Origin: Arthrobacter sp. MSA 4-2
Lineage (GTDB): Bacteria > Actinomycetota > Actinomycetes > Actinomycetales > Micrococcaceae
Direction of reading: 5' to 3'
Assembly (NCBI RefSeq): GCF_016405885.1
Contig: NZ_JAEKGC010000003.1
Coordinates: forward strand, 186,001 to 250,000
Length of the DNA: 64,000 nt
Each line of letters begins with the position of its first letter. Within the stretch, counting starts at the first letter, position 1. Positions 18,358 to 27,429 of the stretch are shown here, in pieces. A program made the translations under genes and the position numbers. The notes beneath the pieces were generated by a model, which was not told the DNA's origin, ran no database searches, and worked only from the letters and a program-made list of their open reading frames with translations.

Positions 18358-19214
18358 CGAAATGCTGGGATACATTCCGGCTGGTACAGGGGGCTCGCCG
18401 GGCCCTTGGAGTCCAGGGCGTGGCTGACCAGCTGGTGCACCACCGGGTCGTTGGGCGCCTGGTCGTGCTCGATCGGGTCGAGCGGGCACTTGTCCTGGAG
18501 GGTGATGTTGGTGACCTGCTGGGCCGGCCCGCTGAGGAACTGGCTCGGATAGGGGGTGACGACCTCGTCGTACTTAGTGGAAAGCACCGTGTAGGACGGC
18601 CCGTTGACCGTGTCGCCGATCGAGTTCAGCTTCGTCAGGAAGGCCGACCCCGCCTCCTGGTCGGCGCAGGCCTGGCAGAGGAAACCCGAGTCACCGGAGC
18701 CCAGGGGAACCTGGTCCGGCGTCGGCGCAATCACGCCTTCGGTGCCGTGGTTGGACGGCGCAATCCCGACGAGGTGGTTGACCTTTTTCGCTCCGCCGAG
18801 GAACCCGAGGTAGTACCGGGGCATCATTCCGCCCTGGCTGTGCCCGACGATGTCCACCTTCTGGGCCCCGGTGGCGCCCAGCACACCGTCGACGAAGGAG
18901 GCGAGCTCCCCGGCGGACTCGGCGATGGGCCCGGTGGCGTCGACGCCGTTGGTGGTGCCGTAGTTAAGGGCGAAGACGCAGTAGCCCTCGGCCGCCAGGC
19001 GGGGTGAGAGCGTCGACCAGTTCTTCGCCATGCTCTCGAAGGTGCCGGGAACCAGCACCACGGGCCGCGGGTGCTCGGCGCTGGGCTTGCACGACCAGTC
19101 GTTGGCTCCGGGCGGGGCGATGTCCGTAGTGTCGGCCGACGCTGGTGCTCCCCCAGCAAGGCTGGTGGCGGCGAGGGCGACGGCGGCCAGGGCGGTTCGG
19201 AAGCGGAAGGACAT
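18351..19214 (-). CDS. Secreted lipase/esterase (alpha/beta hydrolase)
   Basis: A 287-aa secreted serine hydrolase. The signal peptide (residues 1-27) ends APASA. VVLVPGTF forms the oxyanion region, the nucleophile Ser126 lies in GHSQGG, and His is probably in VVHQLVSH near the C-terminus. Four cysteines in the mature part could form disulfides. This is the class 2/EstA-like lipase group of actinobacteria. ATG 19214 is preceded by GAGG; the longer frame lacks a signal. Its stop codon is inside a HAIR site of the dnaK promoter. Confidence 0.88.
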   Translation of the reverse strand: MSFRFRTALAAVALAATSLAGGAPASADTTDIAPPGANDWSCKPSAEHPRPVVLVPGTFESMAKNWSTLSPRLAAEGYCVFALNYGTTNGVDATGPIAESAGELASFVDGVLGATGAQKVDIVGHSQGGMMPRYYLGFLGGAKKVNHLVGIAPSNHGTEGVIAPTPDQVPLGSGDSGFLCQACADQEAGSAFLTKLNSIGDTVNGPSYTVLSTKYDEVVTPYPSQFLSGPAQQVTNITLQDKCPLDPIEHDQAPNDPVVHQLVSHALDSKGPASPLYQPECIPAFRS

Positions 19215-19335
19215 GGCGGAGGACCTCTTCGTGTCGGCACGGGCCCGCAGGGGCATTGGACCCCGTCAACGCTAAGCGTACTTAGCAGTTTGGGCAATGC
19301 CTCCCGCCCAGCCGGCCCGCCGCGGCCGGTTGGGC

Positions 19336-21513
19336 TCAGGCGCGGTGGGCCGCCACCTCGCGGTGCTCGTGCTCCTCGGCATCGGGCCCGGCGGCGCGGT
19401 GGGCGGACACCTGGCCCTTGGCCAGCGCGGAGGGCCACCAGATGCGCGGGCCCAGATCGTAGGCCAGCGCCGGCACCAGCAGCGACCGCACCAGGATGGT
19501 GTCGAGCAGCACGCCGAACGCGACGATGAAGGCGATCTGCGCGAGGAAGAGGATCGGAATGACGCCCAGGGCGGCGAAGGTCGCCGCCAGCACCACGCCC
19601 GCGGAGGTGATGACGCCGCCGGTCACGCCCAGCCCGCGCAGGATTCCGGGCCGGGTGCCCAGCCGCAGCGACTCCTCGCGGACCCGGGTCATCAGGAAGA
19701 TGTTGTAATCCACCCCCAGCGCCACGAGGAACACGAAGCCGAACAGCGGCACGGAGGCGTCGGCCCCCTCGAAGCCGAGCAGGTTGTTGAAGACCAGTGC
19801 CGAGACGCCCAGGGCCGTCGCGTAGGAAAGCACGACGCTCAGGATCAGCAGCACCGGCGCCACGACGGCGCGCAGCAGGAGCATCAGGACCACCAGAATG
19901 ACGGCGAGGACGATGGGGATGATCTTGCCCAGGTCGGCCACTGCGGTGTCGTTGGTGTCGACGGCGATCGCCGTCACGCCTCCGACCAGCGAGTCCGGGC
20001 TCTGCTGCTCCAGGTCGGCGCGGAGGTCCCGCACGACGTTTTCGGCGTCTTCGGAATCGGCCTGGAACTGCAGCGTGCCGCTGATCAGTACCCGGCCGTC
20101 GTTGACGTCGACGGCTCCGGCTGGGTCGGTGGCGAGGGCGGCCTCGGAGATGCCCGGGGTGTCCCCGACGAGGTCCAGGACGCGGTCCCGGTCCTCCTCG
20201 GGGGCGATGACGGCGATCGGGCTGCCGGCGCCGGCGTCGAAGTGGCGGCCGAGCGCCTCCTGCCCGTCGACGGCATTGGAGGAGCTCAGGATCACTTCCG
20301 ACTGCGGTACACCGCTGGCCTGCAGTTGGGTGAGCCCGAGCGCTCCGGCCCCCAGGATGACGAGGGAGCCGATCCAGACCGTACGGTACCGGCGGGCCAC
20401 CAGGACGGCGACCGCCCGCCACAGCCCGCGCAGGCCCTCGGTGCCCGCGGGCCCGCCGGTGGAGGCGTTCCGGGCGCTGGCCCCCACCTTCGGCCGCAGC
20501 GGCCAGAAGGCGGCGCGGCCGAAGATCAGCAGCAGGGCCGGGAGGAGGCTCAGCGCGGCGGCGAGGGAAAAGACGATGCCGATGGCGGCGATGGGTCCGA
20601 GGCTGCGGTTCGAGTTGAGGTCGGAGAAGAGAAGGCACAACAGCCCGAGGATCACGGTGGCCGCCGAGGCCGCAATGGGTTCAACCGATCCGCGGTAGGC
20701 CCGCTTCATGGCCTCCCAGGTGGACTGCACCTCCCCCAGGCTCTCCCGGAAACGGGCCACCAGGAGCAGCGCGTAGTCGGTCGCGGCGCCGATCACGAGG
20801 ATGGAGAGGATGCCCTGGCTCTGGCCGCTGAGCTGGATCCAGTCCCACTTGGCGAAGGCGAACACCACGAGGATGGAGGTGGCCAGGGCGAACACCGAGG
20901 TCAGCAGGACAAGGAACGGCAGTACCAGGGAGCGGTAGACGCCGAGCAGGATGAGGAACACGCAGCCCAGCGCCACGCCGAGCAGGATCCCGTCGATGCC
21001 GCCGAAGGCGCTGACCAGGTCGGCGGTGAACCCCGCCGGCCCGGTGACGTAGCCGGTGGCGCCGTCGGGCAGTTCCGCATTGAGCACCTCCCGTAGCTCG
21101 GCGACGACTTCGCCGAGTTCGGCGTCGGCCGAGACGAAGGCGAGGTACTGCACGGCGCCGAGGTCCTCCGACGGGATGGGCCCGACGACGGTGGGGCCGC
21201 CGCCGGCCGGCGCCTCGAGGCCCTCGACCTCGGCGAGCTGCCCCGCGACGGCGGCGTAGGCGCCGAGCTCACCGGGCGCGATGTCCTGCGCGGACTCGGC
21301 GACGATGACGGCCGGCACCGCGTCGGAGTCCCGAAACTGCTCCTCGAACTCGCCGGCGGCTGTGGACTCGGCGCTTGCGGGCAGGAAGGACGCCTGGTCG
21401 TTGCTCGAGACCTCCTCGAGCCGGCCGAAGGTGGGGCCGCCGAAGCCGGCGCCGACCAGCCAGACCAGGACGATGAGAGCCGGTAGCAGGACGCGCAGCC
21501 AGGTGCTTTTCAT
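19336..21513 (-). CDS. MMPL-family exporter
   Basis: The 725-aa RND-superfamily transporter has about 12 membrane helices in two MMPL halves, each with a large outer domain after the first helix. Typical motifs include ILVIGAATDYALLLVARFRE and FLVALGVDYNIFLMTRVREE. Members export lipids, siderophores or drugs using the proton gradient. ATG 21513 has GGAAGG upstream. It is divergent from a MarR gene, with a palindrome 36 bp upstream of the start that suggests MarR control. Confidence 0.9.
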   Translation of the reverse strand: MKSTWLRVLLPALIVLVWLVGAGFGGPTFGRLEEVSSNDQASFLPASAESTAAGEFEEQFRDSDAVPAVIVAESAQDIAPGELGAYAAVAGQLAEVEGLEAPAGGGPTVVGPIPSEDLGAVQYLAFVSADAELGEVVAELREVLNAELPDGATGYVTGPAGFTADLVSAFGGIDGILLGVALGCVFLILLGVYRSLVLPFLVLLTSVFALATSILVVFAFAKWDWIQLSGQSQGILSILVIGAATDYALLLVARFRESLGEVQSTWEAMKRAYRGSVEPIAASAATVILGLLCLLFSDLNSNRSLGPIAAIGIVFSLAAALSLLPALLLIFGRAAFWPLRPKVGASARNASTGGPAGTEGLRGLWRAVAVLVARRYRTVWIGSLVILGAGALGLTQLQASGVPQSEVILSSSNAVDGQEALGRHFDAGAGSPIAVIAPEEDRDRVLDLVGDTPGISEAALATDPAGAVDVNDGRVLISGTLQFQADSEDAENVVRDLRADLEQQSPDSLVGGVTAIAVDTNDTAVADLGKIIPIVLAVILVVLMLLLRAVVAPVLLILSVVLSYATALGVSALVFNNLLGFEGADASVPLFGFVFLVALGVDYNIFLMTRVREESLRLGTRPGILRGLGVTGGVITSAGVVLAATFAALGVIPILFLAQIAFIVAFGVLLDTILVRSLLVPALAYDLGPRIWWPSALAKGQVSAHRAAGPDAEEHEHREVAAHRA

Positions 21514-21549
21514 GATGGGGCCTTCCGAAGGATTGTCTCTGCGGTCGAG

Positions 21550-21568
21550 TATATCCATGATGGAGATA
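21550..21568. promoter_or_regulatory. Candidate MarR operator between mmpL and marR
   Basis: TATATCCAT-G-ATGGAGATA, inverted repeat matching at 8 of 9 arm positions, in the divergent intergenic region. AT-rich and placed where both promoters should lie. Confidence 0.65.
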
Positions 21569-21614
21569 AATGGGGAGGGGGCCTAGAGTAGGAAAAGGGA
21601 AGGGAGGGGTAACA

Positions 21615-22112
21615 GTGGGCAAGGACAACCGCGCGGCCATTCTGAGGCTCCTGCAGCAGTTCACGGCGGAGACCGAACGCTATGTCGACGTGGTGAGCGC
21701 CAAGGACGCCCTGCACCGGACCGACCTGCATGCCCTGGGCATCCTCGTCGGGGCAGCCCAATCGGGGACGACTGTCACGCCGGGCAGGCTGCGTGAGGAA
21801 CTGAACCTCAGTTCCCCCGCAACGACGGCTCTGATCGACCGGCTCACCACCGCCGGGCACGTCACCCGCGCCCGCAGCGACATCGACCGCCGGCAGGTGC
21901 ACCTGGAGATGACCGAGAAGGCACAGGCGGCCGGGTCTCGGCTCTTCGCCCCCCTCGCACAGCACATCTCGGCGGCGCTCGACCAGTTCAGCGAAGACGA
22001 GCTCGCCCTGCTGACCACCATGCTGGAGCGGATCACCGCGGCAACGATTACTGCGAAGAATGACGCCGGAAGGCTGCCCGGACCGCGACCGGGCGCTACC
22101 CTCGGACCATGA
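21615..22112 (+). CDS. MarR-family regulator
   Basis: The 165-aa winged-helix repressor shows RLREELNLSSPATTALIDRL as recognition region and SDIDRRQVHLEMT as the wing. GTG 21615 is preferred because GGGAGGGG precedes it at a suitable distance; an upstream ATG gives a Gly/Lys-rich unlikely extension. Likely it represses the divergent MMPL exporter and itself. Its stop overlaps the next gene (ATGA). Confidence 0.87.
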   Translation: MGKDNRAAILRLLQQFTAETERYVDVVSAKDALHRTDLHALGILVGAAQSGTTVTPGRLREELNLSSPATTALIDRLTTAGHVTRARSDIDRRQVHLEMTEKAQAAGSRLFAPLAQHISAALDQFSEDELALLTTMLERITAATITAKNDAGRLPGPRPGATLGP

Positions 22113-22906
22113 ACAGCGAGGTGTACTCCCACGGCCACCACCCCAGCGTCACCCAGGCACACGCCACCCGCACCCTTGCGGATTCCGGCGCCTACCTGAT
22201 CGGGAACCTGCGGCCGGGCATGGACGTGCTCGATGTTGGCTGCGGGCCCGGGAGCATCACCGCCGACCTCGCGCGCGCCGTCGACCCCGGCACCGTGACG
22301 GGCCTCGACCGCTCGCCGGAGGTGGTGGCCGAGGCCGCCGGCCTCGCCGCGGACCTGCCCAACGTGCGCTTCCAGACCGGAAACGTCTACGACCTCGACT
22401 TCCCCGATGAGAGCTTCGACCTGGTCCACGCCCACCAGGTCCTGCACCACCTCGCCGATCCGGTGGCAGCCCTGCGCGAGATGCGCCGGGTCGCCCGCCC
22501 CGGCGGGTTCGTGGCGGTGCGCGACGCCGACTACGCCGCCATGAGCTGGTACCCCCGGCTTCCCGAGCTGGACGAGTGGATGGAGCTCTACCAGCGGATC
22601 GCCCGCGGCAACGGCGCCGAACCCGACGCCGGACGCCGCCTGCTCGGCTGGGCGCAGGACGCCGGGTTCCAGGACATCGAGGTCTCCTCCTCGAACTGGC
22701 TCTACGCCACCGACGAACGCCGCCGTGCGCACTCGGAGTCCTGGGCCGCACGGGTGCTTCACTCGGCGTTCGCCGACCAGGCGCTGGAACGGGGACTTGC
22801 GGACCGGGACGACCTCGAACGAATCTCTGCCGGGTGGCTCGCCTGGGGGCGCGCGCCGGAGGCCACCTTCCTGATGCCGAGCACGGAGATCCTCGCCCGA
22901 CCCTGA
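22109..22906 (+). CDS. Class I SAM-dependent methyltransferase (UbiE-like)
   Basis: The 265-aa protein has motif I VLDVGCGPGSITADLA, the acidic loop GLDRSPE, and SFDLVHAHQVLHHL, followed by ALREMRRVARPGG. It is cytoplasmic; the small-molecule substrate is unknown. The ATGA overlap with marR indicates translational coupling, so it may act on the same compounds the MMPL pump exports (inference). Confidence 0.87.
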   Translation: MNSEVYSHGHHPSVTQAHATRTLADSGAYLIGNLRPGMDVLDVGCGPGSITADLARAVDPGTVTGLDRSPEVVAEAAGLAADLPNVRFQTGNVYDLDFPDESFDLVHAHQVLHHLADPVAALREMRRVARPGGFVAVRDADYAAMSWYPRLPELDEWMELYQRIARGNGAEPDAGRRLLGWAQDAGFQDIEVSSSNWLYATDERRRAHSESWAARVLHSAFADQALERGLADRDDLERISAGWLAWGRAPEATFLMPSTEILARP

Positions 22907-22944
22907 CCCGGGGCCCTGAGGCGGGGCGGGCAGCGGCCAGGAAT

Positions 22945-22950
22945 TACTAT
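22945..22950 (+). promoter_or_regulatory. -10 box, leaderless start of the LysE gene
   Basis: TACTAT ends 6 nt before GTG 22957. Confidence 0.6.
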
Positions 22951-22956
22951 GAACAG

Positions 22957-23574
22957 GTGAACCCCTCGGTCTGGCTTGCGCTCCTGGGCGCCGGCACCCT
23001 CATCAGCTTCACCCCCGGCGCCGGCGCGGTGAACACCATGAGCAACGCGCTCACCGTCGGCTTCCGCCGGGCGATCTGGGGCATCGCCGGTCAGCAGGCC
23101 GCACTCCTGATCCACATTCTCGTCGTGGCGGCCGGGCTCGGGCTGCTCGTCGCCAGCTCCCCGGTGGCCTTCAGCATCATCCGCTATTCGGGCGCCGCGT
23201 ACCTGATCTATCTGGGAGTCCGGAAGTTCCTGGCGGCACCGGAGCCCGAGGAAGCCGCCTCCACCCGCCACCTGGAGGGCCCGCTTTCCATGTTCCGGCG
23301 CGGGCTGTGGGTGAACCTGCTTAATCCGAAGGCGGTCGTCTTCTTCCTGGCGTTCATCCCGCAGTTCATCGAACCCGAGAAGCCGCTGCTGGGCCAGTAC
23401 GGCGTGCTGGCGGGAACGGTTGTGGCCATCGATGTGCTGGTGATGTGGTTCTTCTACGCCGCCGCGGCACGCTCCTTCCAGCGCTACACGCGCAGCCAGC
23501 GCGGGCAGAAGGCCCTCAACCGGGTCTTCGGCTCCCTCTTCGTCACCGTGGGGGTGCTCCTTGCCTTCGCCTGA
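22957..23574 (+). CDS. LysE/RhtB-family amino acid exporter
   Basis: The 205-aa membrane protein has about 6 helices. The family start FTPGAGAVNTMSNAL, with GFRRAIWGIAG, and the RRGLWVNLLNPKAVVFFLAF signature mark it as LysE/RhtB. It should export an amino acid or derivative. GTG 22957 follows a TACTAT box by 6 nt and no ribosome site is seen, so it is probably leaderless. Confidence 0.9.
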   Translation: MNPSVWLALLGAGTLISFTPGAGAVNTMSNALTVGFRRAIWGIAGQQAALLIHILVVAAGLGLLVASSPVAFSIIRYSGAAYLIYLGVRKFLAAPEPEEAASTRHLEGPLSMFRRGLWVNLLNPKAVVFFLAFIPQFIEPEKPLLGQYGVLAGTVVAIDVLVMWFFYAAAARSFQRYTRSQRGQKALNRVFGSLFVTVGVLLAFA

Positions 23575-23628
23575 TGCCCCTCCCTCCGCCCTCCCCCGCC
23601 GGCTCCCCGGCACCCTCTGGAAGTAGCG

Positions 23629-25689
23629 ATGGAAGCCCATTCCGGCCGAGCCGGCGTCCCCCTCATCCTCGCCGTGGACGGGCGTTCCGGCGCGGGAAAG
23701 ACCACCCTGGCCGTGGAACTGGCGGCGCTGCTGCGCGAACACCACCGCGTGAGCCTGTTCCACCTCGAGGAGATCTACCCCGGCTGGGACGGACTCGCCG
23801 GCGGCCTGGCCCGCTACGTCGAGTCGGTGCTGCGCCCCCTGGCCGCCGGCGCCACGGCCACCTGGCACGCCTGGGACTGGGAGCGCGGAACCGACGGCCC
23901 GCTGCGGCGCACCGAACCGGCCGAAATCGTCATCGTGGAGGGCGTCGGGGCCTCCTGCGCCGCCGCCCGCCCCTACCTCGACGCCGCCCTGTGGGTCGAG
24001 GCGCCCGACGACGTCCGCCGCACCAGCGCCCTCACCCGGGACGGCGACACCTTCGCCCCGTTTTGGCAGCGCTGGGCCGAGCAGGAACTCGCCTGGCTCG
24101 CACAGGATGACCCGGCCGGCAACGCGGACCTGATCGTCCAGGGCCACCGGGGCCTGGGCACCCCGCACGAGGTCCGGCTGGCCCTGTCCGGGCTGCCGCG
24201 GTGGGCCGCCCCCATGTCACCCGAGCGCGCAGGGCGCCGCGGACTGCGGGTCCACGCCGAGCGACTGGGGCATGAGCCCTCGACCCCGGAGGTGTTCGCC
24301 GAACTGTACGGCTCCTCGCCCTCGGCGGTGTGGCTCGACAGCTCCGACGCCCGCGAGACCACCGCCCCGGAGCGCAGCCGGTTCACCATCCTGGCCGACG
24401 ACGGCGGCCGGTACGGCCAGTCGGTCCGCCACCGCGCCGGCCTCACCGAGGTCACCGCGGGCGCCGTCACCGCCCGCATCCACGGGCAGTTCTTCCGCTG
24501 GCTCGACGGCGTCTGGGGCCGCGGCAGCATGCGCGCCCCCGCCGGCTATGAGTGCGGCTTCGCCCTCGGCTGGCTGGGCTACCTCGGCTACGAACTGAAA
24601 CGGGAGACCGGAGGGGCGTCCCTGCCTGCGGCTCCGCTTCCCGACGCGGCCCTGATCTTCGCCGGGCGCGCCGTCGTCGTCGACCACCAGCAGCGGTGCA
24701 CCTTCCTGCTCACCCTCGGCGACGGCACGGCAGACCCGGAGTGCGGACGCTGGCTCGAGGCCGCCCGGGCCGCCGTGCTCGGCGCCCCGGCGCCGGGAAG
24801 CCGCGCCACCCGGAACCCCGCGCCGGCCGGACAGGCCCCCGTCTTCACCGCCCGCGACACCCGCGCCGGGTACCTCGGCAAGATCAAGGAATCCCAGGCG
24901 GAGATCGGGGAGGGCAACACCTACGAGGTCTGCCTGACCACGGCGCTGGAGGCCCGGCTCGAGGGAGCCGTCGACCCGCTGCCGCTGTACCTGGCGCTGC
25001 GGGAGGCCAACCCCGCGCCCTTCGCCCACCTGCTGCGCTTCCCCGGCGCCGTGCTCGCCAGCACCTCCCCCGAGCGGTTCCTGCGGCTCGACGCCGACGG
25101 GTTCCTGCGCGCCGAGCCCATCAAGGGCACCCGGCGCCGCTCCGCCGACCCGGTGGAGGACGAGGCCCTCCGGCGGGACCTCGGCGCGTCGCTGAAGGAC
25201 CGCGCGGAGAACATCATGATCGTCGACCTGCTGCGCAACGACCTCTCGCACTTCGCCGTCCCGGGCTCAGTGACGGTCAGCCGGCTGTGCGCCATCGAGA
25301 GCTATGCCACCGTGCACCAGATGGTCAGCACCATCGACGCCCGGCTGCGGCCGGGATCCTCACGCGCCGAGGCCGTCTCCGCGGCTTTCCCGGCCGGATC
25401 GATGACCGGGGCGCCGAAGATCAGCACGATGGCCCTCCTCGACCGCCTCGAGGATGCTCCGCGGGGCGCCTATTCCGGGGCGGCCGGCTTCTTCTCGCTG
25501 ACCGGCGCGGCGGACCTCGCGGTCGTCATCCGCACCCTGGTCCTCGAACAGGACGGCGGGGCCACGCGGGTCTCGCTGGGCGTCGGCGGGGCGATCACCG
25601 CCGACTCCGTGCCCGAGGAGGAATGGGAGGAAGTGCGCACCAAGGCCTTCGGCGTGCTGTCGGCCCTCGGGTCCCGGTTCCCCGACTGA
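23629..25689 (+). CDS. pabB: P-loop kinase domain fused to aminodeoxychorismate synthase component I (PabB)
   Basis: The 686-aa protein joins two parts. Residues 1 to about 190 are a uridine-kinase-like P-loop NTPase: Walker A GRSGAGKT (18-25), LEEIYPGWDGL, EIVIVEGVGAS and LTRDGDTFAPFW. The rest is a chorismate-binding enzyme: EPIKGTRRR with Lys499 (PIKGT is the PabB form; anthranilate synthase has PIAGT), LLRNDLSHFAVPG, YATVHQMVSTI and FPAGSMTGAPK. It makes 4-amino-4-deoxychorismate for folate with a PabA glutaminase, which is not in the window. GGAAG precedes ATG 23629. pabC follows after 28 bp. Confidence 0.88.
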   Translation: MEAHSGRAGVPLILAVDGRSGAGKTTLAVELAALLREHHRVSLFHLEEIYPGWDGLAGGLARYVESVLRPLAAGATATWHAWDWERGTDGPLRRTEPAEIVIVEGVGASCAAARPYLDAALWVEAPDDVRRTSALTRDGDTFAPFWQRWAEQELAWLAQDDPAGNADLIVQGHRGLGTPHEVRLALSGLPRWAAPMSPERAGRRGLRVHAERLGHEPSTPEVFAELYGSSPSAVWLDSSDARETTAPERSRFTILADDGGRYGQSVRHRAGLTEVTAGAVTARIHGQFFRWLDGVWGRGSMRAPAGYECGFALGWLGYLGYELKRETGGASLPAAPLPDAALIFAGRAVVVDHQQRCTFLLTLGDGTADPECGRWLEAARAAVLGAPAPGSRATRNPAPAGQAPVFTARDTRAGYLGKIKESQAEIGEGNTYEVCLTTALEARLEGAVDPLPLYLALREANPAPFAHLLRFPGAVLASTSPERFLRLDADGFLRAEPIKGTRRRSADPVEDEALRRDLGASLKDRAENIMIVDLLRNDLSHFAVPGSVTVSRLCAIESYATVHQMVSTIDARLRPGSSRAEAVSAAFPAGSMTGAPKISTMALLDRLEDAPRGAYSGAAGFFSLTGAADLAVVIRTLVLEQDGGATRVSLGVGGAITADSVPEEEWEEVRTKAFGVLSALGSRFPD

Positions 25690-25705
25690 GGCCGGTCGCG
25701 GTCGT

Positions 25706-25711
25706 TATGCT
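25706..25711 (+). promoter_or_regulatory. -10 box, leaderless start of pabC
   Basis: TATGCT ends 6 nt before ATG 25718. Confidence 0.6.
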
Positions 25712-25717
25712 GACGGC

Positions 25718-26593
25718 ATGACAGTTCTGGTGTTCCTTGATTCAGCCTTCGAGCACGGCCGTGTGGTCGATGCGGCCCAGCCCCAGCTCATGGCCACCGA
25801 CCAGGGAGCCACGCGCGGCGACGGCGTCTTTGAATCCCTGCTCGCCGTCGATGGGGGCGTCCGCAAGGAACAGGCCCACCTTGCGCGGCTGGCGTCGTCG
25901 GCCGCTGCCCTGCGCCTGGAGATTCCCGATGCCGAAGCATGGAGCCGGGCCATCTGCACCGCGCTCACCGAGTACGCCGCATCAACCCCCGGCCAGCCCG
26001 AGGCCGTGGTGAAGTTGATCGCCACCCGCGGAGTGGAAGGCGCAGGGCCCACGGCCTGGGTCGCTGTCTCCCCCGTCCCTGCCGCCACGCGCCGGCAGCG
26101 GGAGACCGGCGTTTCGGTGCTGCTGCTCGACCGCGGCTACGACAGTACCGTCGCCCAGCGCGCACCCTGGCTGCTGCTGGGCGCCAAGACCCTCTCCTAC
26201 GCGGTGAACATGGCCGCCATCCGGCACGCGAAGGAACACGGCGCCGACGATGTCATCTTCACCTCCTCCGACGGGAAGGTCCTCGAAGGGCCCACCTCCA
26301 CGGTCCTGACCGCCCGCCACCGCGGTGGCGTCAAGACGCTCGTGACGCCCCAGCTTGAGAGCGGAATCCTGCCCGGCACCTCCCAGGGGGCACTGTTCAA
26401 GGCGGCCGCCGAGGCCGGCTGGCAGCTCGGCTACGGCCCGCTGGAGCCCAAGGACCTGTTGGAGGCCGACGCCGTCTGGCTGATCTCAAGCATCCGGCTG
26501 CTGACGCCGGTGACGGCGATCGACGGTGCGGCCATCCCCACGGCACCGGAGCTCACCGCGGAACTCGCCGCGCTGGTCGACCGGTTCCTCTGA
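25718..26593 (+). CDS. pabC: Aminodeoxychorismate lyase (class IV aminotransferase fold)
   Basis: The 291-aa PLP enzyme releases pyruvate from aminodeoxychorismate to give p-aminobenzoate. ATRGDGVFESLL, the PLP lysine in LLLGAKTLSY, and DDVIFTSSDGKVLEGPTSTV are class IV hallmarks. A branched-chain or D-amino acid aminotransferase is the alternative, but the position directly after pabB favours PabC. The TATGCT box 6 nt before the ATG suggests an additional leaderless promoter between the two genes. Confidence 0.88.
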   Translation: MTVLVFLDSAFEHGRVVDAAQPQLMATDQGATRGDGVFESLLAVDGGVRKEQAHLARLASSAAALRLEIPDAEAWSRAICTALTEYAASTPGQPEAVVKLIATRGVEGAGPTAWVAVSPVPAATRRQRETGVSVLLLDRGYDSTVAQRAPWLLLGAKTLSYAVNMAAIRHAKEHGADDVIFTSSDGKVLEGPTSTVLTARHRGGVKTLVTPQLESGILPGTSQGALFKAAAEAGWQLGYGPLEPKDLLEADAVWLISSIRLLTPVTAIDGAAIPTAPELTAELAALVDRFL

Positions 26594-26608
26594 CTGCGGC
26601 CCCCTGCG

Positions 26609-26635
26609 CTGATGCCGGCTCCGGGCCGGCGTCAG
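26609..26635. terminator. Bidirectional hairpin between pabC and the ECF operon
   Basis: CTGATGCCGGC (26609-26619) pairs with GCCGGCGTCAG (26625-26635), one G-T wobble, 5-nt loop. It sits between convergent genes and overlaps the stop codon of the ECF T gene. No clear U-tract. Confidence 0.5.
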
Positions 26636-27429
26636 GTCAGGAGAAGGTTCCAGGTCCCGGCCGCCACCGCGGCGGCCACCGCGGCCGCGGCGAGCGCGGC
26701 TCCTGCGGCGGCAACCCAGAGATCGACGGCACTGAAGGTGCTCTCCCGTGCCCAGGTCCGCGGCCCGGCGCCGAAGCCGCGGGCCTCCATGGCCACGGCC
26801 AGCCGGGTGGCCCGGCGGATCGCCTGGACGAGGAGCCCGAAGGACTGCCCCAGGAAGTCCCGCACGCGGGCGATGGGGCTCCCATCCGGTCCGGCGCCGC
26901 GGGCGTGGCGGGCCAGACCGAGCATGCGCCACTGATCGAGCAGGAGACCGGCGAGCCGCATCGCGGCCAGCGCGCTCAGGACGAACCGGTGGGGCAGGCG
27001 CAGCTTCTGCCCCAGGGCATCGGCGAGGTCGGTCGGGTCGGTCGAGATCAGGAGGAAAATGCCGGGCAGGGCCACGGCCAGGCCGCGCAGGGCCACCGCG
27101 ATGCCGGCGCCCACCGAGCCCTCGGTGAAGAGGAAGGGCCCGGCGTCAAGCAGCACGCGTCCCGTCTTCTCGGCCAGCAGGGCCGTGCCGTACCCGCCTA
27201 CCGCCGCCGCGGCCACCAGCGGCCAGATCCTCAGCAGAAGTCTGCGGGCGCTGATCCCCAGCAGTGGCATCAGCAGCAGTTCCCCGGAGAGCACGACGGC
27301 GGCGCTGACCCAGTCGATGCTGAGCATGACGGCCACCGTCACGATACCCGCGGCGAAGAGCTTCGAGAGCGGATTGGCCCGCAGCAGCACCGCCCCGCTC
27401 AGAACGGGCGCCGAGAGGTCCGCGCTCAT
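26632..27429 (-). CDS. ykoC: ECF transporter transmembrane (T) component
   Basis: The 265-aa membrane protein has about 5-6 helices and the two Ala-Arg-Gly coupling signatures, GLARHARG and MEARGFG, that dock on the ATPases. It is the last gene of the ykoEDC cassette and starts inside the stop of the ATPase gene (ATGA overlap). Confidence 0.88.
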   Translation of the reverse strand: MSADLSAPVLSGAVLLRANPLSKLFAAGIVTVAVMLSIDWVSAAVVLSGELLLMPLLGISARRLLLRIWPLVAAAAVGGYGTALLAEKTGRVLLDAGPFLFTEGSVGAGIAVALRGLAVALPGIFLLISTDPTDLADALGQKLRLPHRFVLSALAAMRLAGLLLDQWRMLGLARHARGAGPDGSPIARVRDFLGQSFGLLVQAIRRATRLAVAMEARGFGAGPRTWARESTFSAVDLWVAAAGAALAAAAVAAAVAAGTWNLLLT

